A stretch of 64,000 bases of DNA from Prionace glauca (GCA_037974335.1 CM075729.1:125501498-125565497), one strand, 5' to 3'. Shown: positions 29,219 through 42,212, counted from the stretch's first letter. Numbers and translations are program-made. The notes: generated from the letters alone by a model not told the origin.

Positions 29219-29518
29219 ACTCATAGAATCGTAGAACCCCGACAGTGCAGAAAGAGGCCATCCGGCCCATCGAGACCGCACTGACACAATCCCACCCAGA
29301 CCCGATTCCCGTAACCCCAATATTTTCACTGCTAATCCTAGGGTCAATTGGCCAATCAACCTAACCCTCACATCGTTGGACTGTGGGAGGAAACCGGAGC
29401 ACCCCCGGGAGAATGTGCAAACTCTACACAGCCAGTGACCCAAGGCCGGATTGATCCGGGGGTTCCTGGCTCTTTGAAGCTGCAGTGCTAACCACTGTGC
29501 CACCGTGCTGCCCACCAC
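29219..29518 (-). repeat. SINE-V
   Basis: Inverted. TCATAGAATCGTAGAACCCC to ACTGTGCCACCGTGCTGCCC. Confidence 0.85.
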
Positions 29519-29789
29519 CGTACCACAGTGCTGGAAAGTTGCTGTTTGTCTACCTAAAGCTTTACGCAGCCTTGGGCATTCATTGCAACCACCCAATTCC
29601 TTCCTGCGCAGTAAGCAGATCCAGTTGTAATATTTTTCAGCTATTGAATGTTATGGCCGCCGAGCACCCCCGGTACAAGGGAGAGCTTCTTTAACCATGT
29701 TTGTCACTCAAGTGAAAACTTCGCAGGGTAGATGTTTTCCGCAGCAGGTTTAGTCGAGAATGGCCCTCGCAGCGGTTATTGAATATGAA

Positions 29790-29995
29790 TATGCTAATTG
29801 CCACAGAAGGCTGTGGAGGCCAGGTTATTGAGTACGTTGAAGATAGAGGTAGATAGGCTCTTGATTGGTAAGGGGATCAAAGGTTACAGGAAAAGGCGGA
29901 AGAATAGGGTTGAGAAACGTACCAGCCATGATCAAATGGTGGAGCAGAGTCGATGGGCCGAATGGCCTAATTCTGCTCCTATATCTTATGAATAC
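29790..29995 (+). mobile_element. CR1-group LINE 3' end
   Basis: GAGGTAGATAGGCTCTTGAT, AAGGGGATCAAAGGTTACAG and GATGGGCCGAATGGCCTAAT, ending CTCCTATATCTTATG. Confidence 0.7.
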
Positions 29996-30364
29996 CAATT
30001 GTGAACACATTTTCCATTTTGTGCCGCCATTAATCTCTGTCTTCACTGAGGCCGGAGGCTTGAGAGCAGGATCAGGAAAATCTCGCTCTTAGTTTCTATC
30101 TTCTGAGACAGTTATTTCAAACGAGACTTAAGCGTTCATGCATTTTTTTTCTGCGTTTCCTCCTGTCTAAACTCAAGAAAGGAACACCGATTTAAACAGC
30201 GTTCTTCCAGACTGGAAAATCACACGCTGCTATGGAATTCAAGGAAGCGCCGGTGCAAACACGGCGCAAGGAGCTATTTGACGTACACACATAAATGTCC
30301 CTTTACATAGTCGCTTGATCTGAATTGCCTCAGTTGCACGCAGACTTCAAGATCTTGGTGGCCC

Positions 30365-30580
30365 TTCTCAGGGCAAATGTGGAATGGATGTTTCCTGTGA
30401 TGGAAATTTCTAGAACTAGGCATAACTCTTTAAAAATAAGAAGTTTCCATTTGAGAGAGATAAGGCGATTATTTCACACAGAGGGGCGTGATCTGTGGAA
30501 TTCTCTTCCTGGAAAGTTTTGGAAATGAATCTTTATGCATTTGAAGGCAGAGGTGGATAGATTATCGCTAAGCCTATGGA
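30365..30580 (+). mobile_element. CR1-like 3' fragment, old
   Basis: TGGAATGGATGTTTCCTGTG, CTAGAACTAGGCATAACTC and GATCTGTGGAATTCTCTTCC. C-terminal coding remnant. Confidence 0.55.
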
Positions 30581-30689
30581 AAAAGTTTCTTGGGGGAGGC
30601 AGCAATGCGGAGTTGAAGTCACTGAAAATAAATGGGCCAGGCTGTTTGTAGCTGCAGCAGGCAGTGGCTGGGTTTAATTCACCAGTCAG

Positions 30690-31795
30690 CCTGTAGAGGG
30701 ACTTTATGAAGGGCAGGTCTTATAAGACTAATTTGGTGGATTTCTTTGAGAACATTAGGGGTGCGGTGAACAAGGGGATCCTATGGATGTGGTATATCTG
30801 GATTTCCAGAAGGCATTTGACAAGGTGTTGCACCAAAGACTGCTGCATAAAATAAAGGCGCATGGTGTTGTGGGTAATGTATTAGCATGGATAGAGGATT
30901 GGTTAATTAACAGAAAGCCACGAGTGGGGATAAAAGATGTTTTCCTGATTGGCGATCAATGACTAGTGGTGTGCCTCAGGGATCAGTGTTGGGACCGCAG
31001 TTGGTTACAATTACAATGTGTCAAAATTCGCAGATGACACTAAGGTGAGCGGCAGAGCAAAGCATTCAGAGAACACTGAAAGTCTGCAAAGGGATATAGA
31101 TAGTCTAAATGAGTGGGCAAGGGTCTGGCAGATGGAGGACAAAGTTGGTAAATGTGAGGTCATTTATTTTGGTAGACGTAGACTACTATTTAAAGGGTAA
31201 AAAGTTGCAACATGCTCTTGTGCAGAGGGACCTGGGTATCCTTGTGCATGAATCATAAAAAATTGTTTTGGAGATGCAGCAGGTAATTAAAAAGGCAAAT
31301 GGAGTTTTGTCCTTCATTGCAAGAGGGATGGAGTTTAACAACAGCGAGGTTATGTTGCAGCTATGTAAGGTGCTGGTGAGGCCACACCTGAATACTGTAT
31401 ACAGTTTTGGTCTCTACTTGAGAAAGGATATACTGGCACTGGAGGCGGTGCAGAGGAGATTCTCTAGTTGATTCCAGAGTTGAGAGGAGAGACTAAGCAG
31501 ATTGGGGCTATACTAATTGGAATCCGGAAGAATGAGGGGAGATCTTATAGAGACATATAAAAGAGAATAGATAAAATAGAAGCAGGGAGTTTGTTTCCAC
31601 CGGCAGGTGAACCTAGAAGTAGGGGGCATAGCGTCAAAATAAGGGAGAGCAGATTTTTGACTTAGTTGAGGAGGAACTTCTTCACCCAAAGCGTTGTGAA
31701 TCTGGAATTCCCCGGTCAGAGAAGCAGCTGAGGCTACCTCATTGAATGTTTTTTTAAGGCAAGGATAGATACATTTTTGAGTATCCAATTTCTAA
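30690..31795 (+). mobile_element. CR1-group LINE, reverse-transcriptase half, decayed
   Basis: Runs from GGGACTTTATGAAGGGCAGG (RT finger region) through VVYLDFQKAFDKV-like sequence, the KFADDTKVSG active-site region at about 31021 and the C-terminal thumb to LRRNFFTQ-like sequence at 31670. At least six frame breaks. No 3' repeat tail survives. Confidence 0.7.
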
Positions 31796-32215
31796 AAGGG
31801 TCGGACGCCAGTTTATGTGTCATCATTAGAAAGAGCTGGTAGAAGAAGCGCCAGATACCTGATAGTGTGTGAGGCTGCTGTCAGGTGAGGGGGCCACCAA
31901 CTGAACGCGACTAGAAAGTGGCAACTGATAAATTCACACAATTCTGTGTCCATTCTTATAATGCAGAGGTGAGTTAAAATGTGCTACCCGGCCATAAACC
32001 TATCGTTGTGGGGACCAGTTCTTGGTAAGGTGTCTGCCAGATCTTTGTTTGTTCTTAATGGCAGTATCGGCTGCGATTGAATGCTGCAACAGGGCAGGCG
32101 CATCTCTGATCAGGTCTACACTTAAATCAATTGTTTATTGCAAAAAGTATTCTGCATTGTGAAGACCAACAGGGGCAAATCTTATTGGTTCTCTTGCATG
32201 TATTGCCACTAGGTT
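31796..32215. other. No recognised feature
   Basis: Neither repeat family nor exon recognised. Confidence 0.35.
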
Positions 32216-32218
32216 TTT

Positions 32219-32465
32219 AACTGAACTTTATTTAGTAATGTCACAAGGAGGTTTACATTAACATTGCAATGAAGTTACTGTGAAAATTCCCCAGTCACCA
32301 CACTCTGGCGCCTGTTCGGGAACACTGAGGGAGAATTCAGCATGGCTGATGCACCTAACCATATGGGGGAATGCGCAAATACCTTCCAGTGACCCAACCT
32401 GGGAATCTAACCCATGTCACTGGCGCTGTGAGGCAGCACTGCCAACCACTGTGCCACCGTGCTAT
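32219..32465 (-). repeat. SINE-H
   Basis: Inverted. TGCAATGAAGTTACTGTG tail side, CACTCTGGCGCCTGTTCGGG and ACCACTGTGCCACCGTGCT. Confidence 0.8.
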
Positions 32466-32818
32466 TTTCTATGTTTCTATGCATATAATTATTATAATAT
32501 TCGGATCAAGAGTCAGTAGCAAGCTAACTCCCTGCACCTTTATAAAGAGTATGCCTCAGGCCGCCCTTCTAACAATGCTCGTTGGAGTAGTAATTGTTTA
32601 AGAATTGCAAAAGTTGGAGGATGTAAAAGTAGGTTCATCAGATACGTTCAATTGACCCAGGAGATCTACGATCAGCTTTCCCCTAGAAACGTAGAAGATG
32701 GAAAATGAGTATAGTAACCAATATCAGGAGTATTCAGGGCCTAAACAGATTTTCTTTTACATTATAATAATAAGACCAACTGAAAATTGTGGTTTCAGCA
32801 ATTAAAGTTTTCATGTAA
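32466..32818. other. No recognised feature
   Basis: AT-rich spacer between two SINE-H copies of the same orientation. Confidence 0.35.
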
Positions 32819-32819
32819 A

Positions 32820-33105
32820 GTTTATTTATTAATCACAAGTGGGCTCACATTAACACTGCAATGAAGTTACTGCGAAAATCCCCTAGTCGCCATACTCTGT
32901 TTGGGTACATTGAGGGAGAATTTAGCACGGCCAAAGCACCTAACTAGCACGTCTTTCGGACTGTGGGGGGAAATCAAAGTACCCGGAGGAAACCCACGCA
33001 GATACAGGGAGAATATGCAGACTCCAGACAGACAGTGACCCGAGTTGAACCCAAGCTCCTGCTGCTGTGAGGTAACAGTGCTAACCATTGTGCCACAGTG
33101 CCCCC
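32820..33105 (-). repeat. SINE-H
   Basis: Inverted. TTATTAATCACAAGTGGGCT, ACTGCAATGAAGTTACTGCG and CCATTGTGCCACAGTGCC. Confidence 0.8.
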
Positions 33106-34005
33106 CTTTTAAGTTCCTATTTTAGAGTAGAAAATGACCAAGTTCTGGTGGCACTGACATTATAATGTATCATCAGTGGAATTAGATTCAGTGACTTAAG
33201 ATTTTTACAAATCCTTCACACATTATTAAAAATAATACAGTGATCGATTTATAACGTTTATTTGAAGACAATAACACCTGAATTGAAACTCATCAGGGTT
33301 CCAAAAGCACAAGCAGAGATACATTTCCTGAGCCCATACTGTACTAAACTCAAGTGATAGATCACTGTTTTGGTAAAAAGCAAAATTTACAACTCTGAAA
33401 TAGGTATTGAAAGACTTTGCAAAGAGCAGGACCGTAGCAGGATGCGAAATTCAACTCACCGCCGGTTCAGTCCTTTCCAGTACCCTGGATACAATTGTTA
33501 AATGGATCGAATCGTAAGGCTGCCATTACAAAACTGTAAATGTTATTGTTATAATTCGAATATATTTATGATTTCCCCCTGTTACTTGTTCTGTATGTTT
33601 GAATTGCTAAGAACTGTCCAATGGATCAGTTCGTCGTGGATATCTAGGCATAAGTGGGTTATAAATTCCGAGATTTCTGAATAACTTAAAATAATTTTAT
33701 GAAATAGGTAGTGAATGGTCATATCTTCATCCTGTCTTTGAATGTTTCGAAGCTCTGAGATCTGCCTGCTGTCAATGAACCAGAGTGATAGAAAAAATCA
33801 TAAATCTGTAATCCATCGATTACACCCCTCATGAATATCAGTATCGACAAACGGCTGTACTAAATAGAGGTATTTTGTAATTATATGTTTATGATTATTA
33901 TTCCCTGTGGCAACTCATCCGCCTCCCCCATAAATCGCGGTATGAGAAATGTTCGACGAAACTCTCCTTCACTCTTTTGGTGAGAATTTTATTATTTTCC
34001 TTTGT
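33106..34005. other. Unique-looking sequence; one weak mini-exon candidate
   Basis: On the minus strand TGTATCCAG is followed by 25 nt and then GTGAGTTG (about 33477-33453), phase 1 to 2, reading YWKGLNR. No transmembrane or Ig exon is found beside it, so it is not called as a gene. Confidence 0.2.
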
Positions 34006-34009
34006 CATC

Positions 34010-34545
34010 GTTTCACGGGATGTTTGTATTGCTGGCCAGGCCAATATGTTTTGCCCATCTCGAGCCCTTGAGAAGGTGACAGTTAGCTACCCTCTCGAAC
34101 CTGGACAGTCTGTGTTGTGTAGGTACATCCTCAGAGCTGTTATTGAGGGAGTTCCAGGATTTTGACCCAGCGACAGTGAAGGAACAACGGTATATTTCTA
34201 AGCCAGGATAGTAAGTAGTTTCGAGGGACATTTGCAGACGGTGGAGTTCCCATCCACCTGCTATCCTTGTTCAGCTCCGTGGTGGAGGTTTGGAAAGTGA
34301 TAAATAAGGAGACTTGGCAAGTTGCTGCAGTACATCATGTATTGCAGCCCTAAGCGTTGGTGTTGGAAGGAGTGCACATTGGAGGTGGTGGAAAGCGGGT
34401 GGATCAAGCAGGCTGGATTGTGCCCAGGTCATTCAGTGTTTTGGGCTGCTCCCAGAATGGACAAGACTTTGAAGCCACAGGCACTGGAACTAACTAGTTC
34501 TTATTTAACAGCCAATGACTTTTATGTTTTTAATGCCTTTCTTCA
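34010..34545 (-). mobile_element. LINE-N 3' end
   Basis: The minus frame 34231-34013 reads SFTVAGSKSWNSLNNSSEDV, a stretch also found, decayed, in the copies at 4914 and 44790. Further upstream, GGAAGGAGTGCACATTGGAG and GGGTGGATCAAGCAGGCTG continue the C-terminal domain. Confidence 0.65.
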
Positions 34546-34884
34546 GTAGATTCCTCATGAAACCAACTGCTTGATGGAAGGGAATATTCAGAAATGGGCG
34601 ATCACCTCTCTGATGTGTGGTATATTATTTCCAAGTTAAATTACACAGTGAAATTAAGAAATAATGTCCACTGCATGTCTTTCATTGAAAGTCTGAACTC
34701 ATATTATCTAGATTTTCACATTTTGTGAGACAGCCTCACACCTTCATTCCTACAATACAGATAACCTTGTTTGTTTTTCTACAAGGGAACTGCCGGTAGA
34801 AAATTGGACTTAAGGTCCTAGATTTGCTCTGATCTTATCAAAATAGGGAACCCCAAATGGTTATACCATTGGGGTCGAGACTAA

Positions 34885-35500
34885 AATCCTAGGGCAAATA
34901 TTTGCTCAGTTTGTTGGGGAGGGTTTAAATGAGAACGGCAGAGAGATGGGAACCTAAGAAAAGTGATAGGGGAAAGAGAAAGAAGAAGAGGAAGAACACT
35001 AAAATGCAAAAACGGTAAACGGGGTAATCAAGGGAGCGAGGCAAGTAGCCACAGTACAATAAAAACTTAGGATGATTAAGTAAGGCAAAAAAGCAAGGAG
35101 AAGGATTTTTATCCTTGAAGCATGAAGCATTTAGAATAAGGTAGACAAACTGATATTGCAAATCAAGGTAAATGGATATGAGCTCATAGCGATTACGGAG
35201 ACATAGTTAAAAGATCAAAACTGAGAACGTAATATCCAAAGATACTTAACTTTTGGGAAATAGACGAAAGAAGGGAAAAGTAGTGGAGTACACTTTTACT
35301 AAGAGATGAAATGAAGTGAGAGACGATCTAGGCTTGGGTAATGTAGTATCCGTTTGGGTGGAAACAATGAACAGCAAGAGGAATAAATCATTGGTAGGCG
35401 AAGTGTATTGATCCCCTAAAAGTAGCCACACTTTGGAAGGGGTATAAATCATCAAATAATATGAGCTTATAAAAGAAAGAGCAACAATTATGGGTGACCA
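34885..35500 (+). mobile_element. CR1-group LINE 5' side, old, left part
   Basis: GGTAAATGGATATGAGCTCA, GGCGAAGTGTATTGATCCCC and GGGTGACCATTTGGGG correspond to the endonuclease domain. It is interrupted at 35503. Confidence 0.5.
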
Positions 35501-35502
35501 TT

Positions 35503-35745
35503 TGGGGATATCACTACCTTTTGCCTCCTTATATGCTTTTTCTTGTAACTTAATATTCTCCTTAACTTCCCTGGTTATCCATGGTTAGTTAGTCCCTCTC
35601 TTAGAATCTCTTCTTATTGGGATATATTTTTGTTGAGTCATGAATTGTCTCCTTAAATATCCACCATTGATTGCTTACTGTATTTCCTGCTAATTCATCT
35701 TCCCAGTCCAGTTTAGTTACCTCCATCCTAATTTCATTTTGATTG
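35503..35745 (-). mobile_element. CR1-like antisense fragment inside the older CR1
   Basis: CTTCCCTGGTTATCCATGG and GTTGAGTCATGAATTGTCTC are antisense CR1 linker sequence, of the type at 25150-25230. Opposite to its surroundings. Confidence 0.5.
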
Positions 35746-37084
35746 AGTTGATCAGTTGGAAAGGGGAGCTATGAACAACGAATACACAGAGTGCGTTAAG
35801 GTTAGTTTTCCAGAGCAGTAGTCACGGAGCCAGGCAAGGCTATCCTGGATGTGATAATGGGTAATTATGCAGGTTTAGTGTGACCTCAGAGTAAAAGACC
35901 ACCCAGGAAATAGTGATCATATCATGGCAGAATTGGATACTCAGCATGAGAATGAGAACGTTTGATCTGAAACAACTGTGATCAAATAAGGGGAATTACA
36001 GTGACATTTGGATAGAATTAGTTGAAGTGGACTGAGCAGGTCGATTAGCAAGAAATACGATAAGCAAGCAGTTGCAGACATTTAAGGAGGTAATTCATGA
36101 CTCTCAACAAAAATAAAGCTGAGGAAGTTTGAAAGAGTCTAAGAGAGGGATAAACCAGGCATGGCTAACCAAGGAAGTTAGGAGGGTATTAGTTGAAAGA
36201 AAAAGCATATATCAAGGCAACAGTGCGTGATAGCCCCGAAAATTGGGATTCAATAAATGAGGATTTAAAATAGAATAAAGAGAGAGAAAACAAAATAGAT
36301 TTATAAACTAGCGAGGAATAGAAAAACTGACAACAAAATCTCCTTTAAATATACAAAACAGGAATGAAATATCTAAGTGAGCATAGGCCCTTTAGAGAAT
36401 GTATCTGGGGATATTGTTATAGGAAACAAGGAAATGGCTGACGAGTTAAATAGATATTTTGCACCAGCCATTACAGTAGAAGATACCTCGAACATTCCAT
36501 TAATGCTAAAGAATACAGGAGAAGGATGATGTACCATCACCATCACTGTATTAGACACACTAATGAAGCTAAAGGCAGATAAGCCCCCCCTGGCCTTCAT
36601 GACGTGCATCCGAGGCTCCCAAAAGAAGTAACTACATATACGGTGGATCCCTTGCTTGTAATTTTCAAAAACCCTTGGATTCTGTGAAAGTACTGGAGGA
36701 TTGGAAAACTGCCAATGTTACACCCATATTAAAAAGAGGAGGGAGGTAAAATGCCAATACGTTATCAGCGTATCCTCTATTGCTGGAAAAAAATTGGAAT
36801 CAATTATTAAATAAGAAATAATGGCACATTTGGAAAATCATAATCTCATCAAGCAGAGTCTTCATGAAAGGGAAACCATGGCTCATTAAGTGGTTAGAGA
36901 TGTTCGAGGAAGTCTCAAACAGAGTGAGTGGAGGGGAACTAGCGGACATGTCATATTTGGACTTGCAGAAGGCGTTCGGTCAGATTTCTCACAAAAGGGT
37001 AAGCCATAAGAGTCCATGGTGTTAGAAGTAGTATATAGGTATTGATAGAGAATTGGCTAATGAGCAGGAAACAATGAGATGGGA
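35746..37084 (+). mobile_element. CR1-group LINE, old, right part
   Basis: AGTAAAAGACCACCCAGGAA, AGTGATCATATCATGGCAG (endonuclease end), GCATGGCTAACCAAGGAAGT, then RT start with GGAGGATTGGAAAACTGCCA and GGACTTGCAGAAGGCGTTC. Heavily decayed. Broken off where the young CR1 begins. Confidence 0.6.
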
Positions 37085-38228
37085 TAAAGGGGCATGGAGT
37101 TGGGGGTAGGGTGTTAGCGTGGATAGAGGATTGGCTGTCAAATAGGAGGCAGAGAGTGGGGGTCAATGGGTGCTATTCGGATTGGCGGTTGGTGACTAGT
37201 GGAGTGCCCCAGGGGTCGGTGCTGGGGCCTCAGCTATTTACCATTTATATAGATGATCTGGAGGAGGGAACCGAGTGTATGGTGGCGAAATTTGCTGATG
37301 ACACCAAGATTGGTGGAACGGCAAATTGTGCGGAGGGTGTGGAGAGTCTGCAGAAGGATCTAGATAGGCTGGGCGAATGGGCCAGGAACTGGCAAATGGA
37401 ATTTAATGTTGGCAAATGTGAGGTTGTCCACTTTGGTCGGAATAATGGTAGGAAGGGTTATTACTTACATGGCGAAAAACTGCAGCAGGCGACGGTGCAG
37501 AGGGACCTCGGGGTCCTTGTGCATGAGTCGCAAAAACCCAGCCTGCAGATGCAGCAGGTGGTCAGGAAGGCGAATGGGATACTGGCCTTCATAGCAAGGG
37601 GGATTGAATATAAAAGTAGGGAGGTCTTGCTGCGGCTCTATAGGGCACTGGTGAGGCCGCAGCTGGAGTACTGTGTGCAGTTTTGGTCGCCGTACTTACG
37701 CAAGGACATTTTGGCCTTGGAGGGAGTGCAGAGGAGGTTTACTAGGCTGATACCGGAGTTGAGGGGGTTGAGCTATGAGGAGAGGCTGAATAAACTAGGC
37801 TTGTACTCGTTAGAGTTTAGAAGAATGAAGGGAGATCTCATTGAGACGTATAAGATGATGAATGGGATGGATAGGATAGAGGTGGAGAGGGTCTTCCCAC
37901 TCAAAAAGGACAGTAGGACTAGAGGGCACTGCCTCAAGATAAAAGGGGGGGGGGCGGTTTAGAACGGAGTTGAGGAGGAACTTCTTCACTCAAAGGGTGG
38001 TGAATCTCTGGAATTCTCTGCCCGTTGAAGTGGTGGAGGCTGCCTCGCTAAATATTTTTAAGACGCCTGTTGATAGGTTTTTGATAGGCAAGGGGATTAA
38101 GGGTTATGGGGAGAGGGCGGGAATGTGGAACTGAGACACGACAGATCAGCCATGATCTTATTGAATGGCGGGGCAGGCTCGAGGGGCTAAATGGCCTACT
38201 CCTGCTCCTATTTCTTATGTTCTCATGT
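37085..38228 (+). mobile_element. CR1 LINE, young family, 5'-truncated
   Basis: Open for 283 codons (37111-37962): WIEDWLSNRRQRVGVNG, the [19 protein letters not shown] palm motif, the catalytic KFADDTKIGG, and the thumb up to KKDSRTRGHCLKIK. A G-run at 37945-37955 shifts the frame. The 3' tail ends TTTCTTATGTTCTCATG. Confidence 0.88.
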
Positions 38229-38229
38229 T

Positions 38230-38515
38230 CTCCCATTATCCCATTGTAATTGTGAGGCCTCTTAGTCTTAAATTTTGTCCCCTATTTCTTCTATCCACAA
38301 CATGAGTAATCATGTTTTGCAACGATCCGATCTAGTCCGCTTAGTGTATAGGCCGAACCAGTTTAATCTTTCTTCATAAGATAAGCCGTTACTCCCAGGA
38401 ATGCCTCGAGTTTTTAATGCAATGTTTTGTTTTTATCAAAGTCCAAAATAGAACAAAATATCCCAAATGTAGTTTCACTAAGGTACTGCAGCTGCAAACG
38501 ATGTCTAGTTTTACA
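38230..38515 (-). mobile_element. CR1-like antisense 3' fragment, old
   Basis: ATTTTGTCCCCTATTTCTTC, TTTAATCTTTCTTCATAAGA and AATGTAGTTTCACTAAGG are the inverted C-terminal region. It directly follows the young CR1 tail. Confidence 0.5.
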
Positions 38516-38689
38516 TCGCATTCCTTTCCAGTAAACGTGAATATTTACAATCCTCGATGTTTTAAGAATTATTTTGATGCCACAAAATATTACAACCAGA
38601 GTAACGTGACGTCCATTTTGATATTTGCAAAGATTGCCAACCTACGACACATTGAGCACAAGGCTATCAATCGCTGATCTAGCACGTGG

Positions 38690-39015
38690 CACGGGGCGGC
38701 ATGGTGGCCCAGTAGTTAGTACTGCTGCCTCACGACACCAGAGGCCTGGGTTCGATTCCTGGCTTGGGTCACTGTCTATGTGGAGACTGCACGTTCTCCC
38801 CATGCCTGCGTGGGGTTCCCCCCGGTGCTTCCCCGGTTTCCTCACACAGTCCAAATTGCGGGTCAGGTTAATTGCCATGCTAAATTACCCCTTACTTTCA
38901 GGCAGACTAGCTAGAGTAAATACACTGGGTTAGGGGGATAGAGTCTGGGTGGGATTTTGATCGGTGCACACTTGTTGGGCCAAATAGCCTCTTTCTATAC
39001 TTTATGATTCTACAA
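38690..39015 (+). repeat. SINE-V, near full length
   Basis: GGGGCGGCATGGTGGCCCAG head, B box GGTTCGATTCC, and a degraded tail at TTTATGATTCTAC. Confidence 0.85.
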
Positions 39016-40610
39016 GCTAATAATCAGGTTATCAGTTCATGAAAGATCCGCTTCTATCTATCAGTGGGACAGTCATGGGCTCATACTGTTGGGGTTAAAT
39101 TTCCTTCATGAGAAATGCAGTTGGTATTTTTTACTGTTAACAGCTAGAAATTTGTAAAGTGGAGAGGTACGTGTTTAGAAAGATAGATGGACAGAGAGAT
39201 AATATTTTTGGTGTATCGATAGAAAGGTAGAGTGATAACAGACTCTTCATATAACCGGAAAACATATCAAGTAGGTGGATGTGACATTACAGAACTCTAA
39301 ATAAATTCTTTGCGAGTTTAATTATTCAAGTTTATTACTTCACTACAGATTCTTCTCAGAATAAAAATGGGTCTCGAGTGGATTCCACAAACACGGTAAA
39401 GCGTATTTCCGGAACTTCCTGAATATATTTAAACAAGTCTTTGTTAACCAAAGTCTATAAAATAATTAGATTTTTTTTCAATTTAAAAAGGGATTTGGAA
39501 ATGGAAGATGCGAACAATGACAGCGACTTACACGGGTATGAGGTTGCACCATTCTGCAAGCAATCAAATATATATTTGATAAAACAGGAGAAAAGCTCAT
39601 TAGTTGGAAAGTCGACTCCGATTGGCCAAAACGTTGTCATGGAGAAAACAGCGCGAATAGAGGCGACGGAAGCTCGCCGGTATCCACAATAAATGTGCAA
39701 GGCTTAAAATCTTCAGTTTTTTTTTCAGAGAATGTGTTCCTATTTATGAATGTGTGGCACTTGCAGTAAGCTTAACTGAGACATGCTAGAAGCTCGATTG
39801 GTTATCCTTACTCGTAATGTTTATTTGAAATGATGTACATTCGTACATAGGGAGCACTCTCAGTAAAGAGTTTGTCACCTCCATGGTCGCTCCGCAATTT
39901 TTCTGTAGAGAGGGCGAGTCCTAGCCTCGTTTCAATTGGGGTCCTTAGTTAGCCAATTATTGAGCCGTTTCCTACCCTGCCTCAATTTTATGTGCCTCTT
40001 GATCCGGGGGCGTCATTCGGTGTCTCATCTCTGTGTCTCTCACTCTGATCCAAGACGAGGGCATCTCTTTTAATTTATTACTGCAGTATGCTGATTGGAA
40101 TCAACAGATGGCGAATGAGCATGTTGCAGACATTTCGCTTTAAGGTTAAGAGAGGGGACCACTTACAAGTGAGTAACCTGAAGAACATTAAAGATGGAAC
40201 AATAAAACCCCTGCTGACCGAAAAGAGTACACTGTTAGAAAGCGGGTAGGCACTGGGGACAAAAAATACTCTCTTGACAATGACCAATTGAGTACTCAAG
40301 TTTGGACTTAAAAGAGCAAGGCGAGTAAAGCAAATTAACTTAAATACAGAGCATTGATGCACCAAAAAGCACTAATTTGCATGGTGGCCAATGACCCCGA
40401 TATGAAAGGAAGCATTTTGTTTCATGTCTTGACAGGTTTACTTTTTAGCTTCTAACAAACTCAGTACTGATGGTGATTTGGCACTCTGCTGGTTGTTGCT
40501 GCTTCACTGTTGCTACAGGGAGACTGAAGATTCTGCGTTATGTTCCCTTATGCACTTTCCTGCTGCAATGATCCGTTTTTGTACCATTGATGTCACTTGG
40601 GTTAACATCC
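39016..40610. other. Unique-looking sequence, no accepted gene
   Basis: About 1.6 kb with no repeat family recognised. A plus frame at 39441-39692 (83 codons) and a small GC-rich patch with an inverted CCAAT (GATTGGCCAAAAC, about 39619) are the only points of note. Confidence 0.35.
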
Positions 40611-40611
40611 C

Positions 40612-41060
40612 AGGAATGAAGGGTTTGTCATATGAGGAGCGGTTAAGGGGCATGGGTCTATACCCGGTAGAGTTTAGAAAGATGGGGGGGATCTAATTGA
40701 AACTTACAGAATACTGAGAGGCCTGGATAGAGTGGACGTAGATAGGATGTTTCCACTAGTGGGAGAGACTAGAACTCGAGGGCACAAACTCAGCGTGAAG
40801 GGATGCTCCTTTAAAACTGAGATGAGGAGGAATTTCTTTAGCCAGAAGGTGCTGTGGAACTCATTGCTGCAGAGAAGGCCAGGTCCTTGAGTGCCTTTAA
40901 TACAGAAATAGATGGGATCTTGATCAATAAGAGGATCGAGAGTTATGGATGAAGATAGGAGAATGGGACTGAGAATCATATGAGCCATGTTTGAATGGCG
41001 GAGCAGACGCAATGGACTGAATGACCTAATTCTGCTCTTATATCTTATTGTCTTATTAAA
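40612..41060 (+). mobile_element. CR1-group LINE 3' end, another subfamily
   Basis: GGTTTGTCATATGAGGAGCG, GATAGGATGTTTCCACTAGT, GGAGGAATTTCTTTAGCC and CTGCTCTTATATCTTATTG. C-terminal coding remnant plus tail. Confidence 0.75.
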
Positions 41061-41635
41061 AATACAAACTATAAGCAACCAGGAGCAAAGGGGCAAGTTC
41101 AATAATGAACTGTGTTCAGGACGCTGGCAGGAAAGGGCTAGAGTGGAGGCATCCGTTAGCCGCCTCCTCTTAACAACGGACGCCCGTCGTGCCTCCCAAA
41201 TTATGTTTGCTCCCTGCAGTTTCTCCCCTTCTCCTGCATCCCACTCTCCTACCGTCTCTCCACTAACAACCTCACCCACCTCAAGACAAATCCTGCCATC
41301 CCACAAATCGCGGTCCAGGTCTGAAATACATAAAAGAATGGCTAACCTTCAATACTACTTACGAAAGTTGCAACGGAAATAATCACATTTTTACTTTTCC
41401 TCTCCTAACAGGAAATAGGATACTTTCTGCTTCGTCTAACAGCTACTGACGTGTTGGAACACAGCAGCACATGGATCCATAGCTGACCAATCAAGATTGA
41501 GCAAGAAGTCTCACAAAAGCCAGTCAATAATCTTTAAATGCAGAGAACGTTTCTACAAGCTAACATAAAGGCATTACAATTTTGATGGAGTGACCAATTA
41601 TAATTTTTCCTTCTTTAAATATAAAATGTATTGGG
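41061..41635. other. No recognised feature
   Basis: A 131-codon plus frame overlaps the CR1 tail and continues into S/P-rich sequence. No domain, so not accepted. Confidence 0.3.
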
Positions 41636-41636
41636 G

Positions 41637-41785
41637 TCGCTATAGATAAAAACAAAATACTGCTGATGCTGGAATCTGAAACAAAAACAGAAATGTTGGG
41701 AAATCTCAGCAGGTCTGACAGCATCTGAGAGAGAGAATAGAGCCAACGTTTCGAGTCAGGCATCCTTGACTCCAAACGTTGGTGT
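41637..41785 (-). repeat. R1 repeat, inverted copy
   Basis: AAATACTGCTGATGCTGGAA and AAATCTCAGCAGGTCTGACA are the inverse of 1195-1335, with CAACGTTTCGAGTCAGGC in addition. Confidence 0.6.
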
Positions 41786-42212
41786 TATGTCCCTCCACAG
41801 AGGCTTACCGGGGGTTTCCATCATTTTTCTGGTTGTGTTTGACATTGAGGCCGGAACGCGTTTGGAATCAGATCGAAACCTTCTCGGGGACTATGAGTCG
41901 CCCCTGAAATTCTTTAGCTTAAAGAGTACTCGATATCAATCAAAATCCAACTCGAACAGTTGGAAACAATTGATGGGACAAATGTTTGGACAAATATTAA
42001 TAATTCGAGTGATTGAATTGTTGGTGACGATATTGTCAAAGGGTATGGTAACATCCGTGTCGCCTTCACTTCTGCCCTCTGCTGGCCCCAAGGGGAATGT
42101 AGGTCCGTTATTTCTATACTGCTCTATTCGCTCAAGGATGTTCAGGGATGGAACAATGATTGAAACTATTTGCCAAGAATGTCCCAATTTTGCCGTTTGA
42201 CCATGTATGTTA

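Noticed and set aside
33453-33477. Minus-strand mini-exon (YWKGLNR) resembling exon 4 of the NCR3-like gene
   Set aside because: No partner Ig, membrane or tail exon nearby; too short to stand alone.
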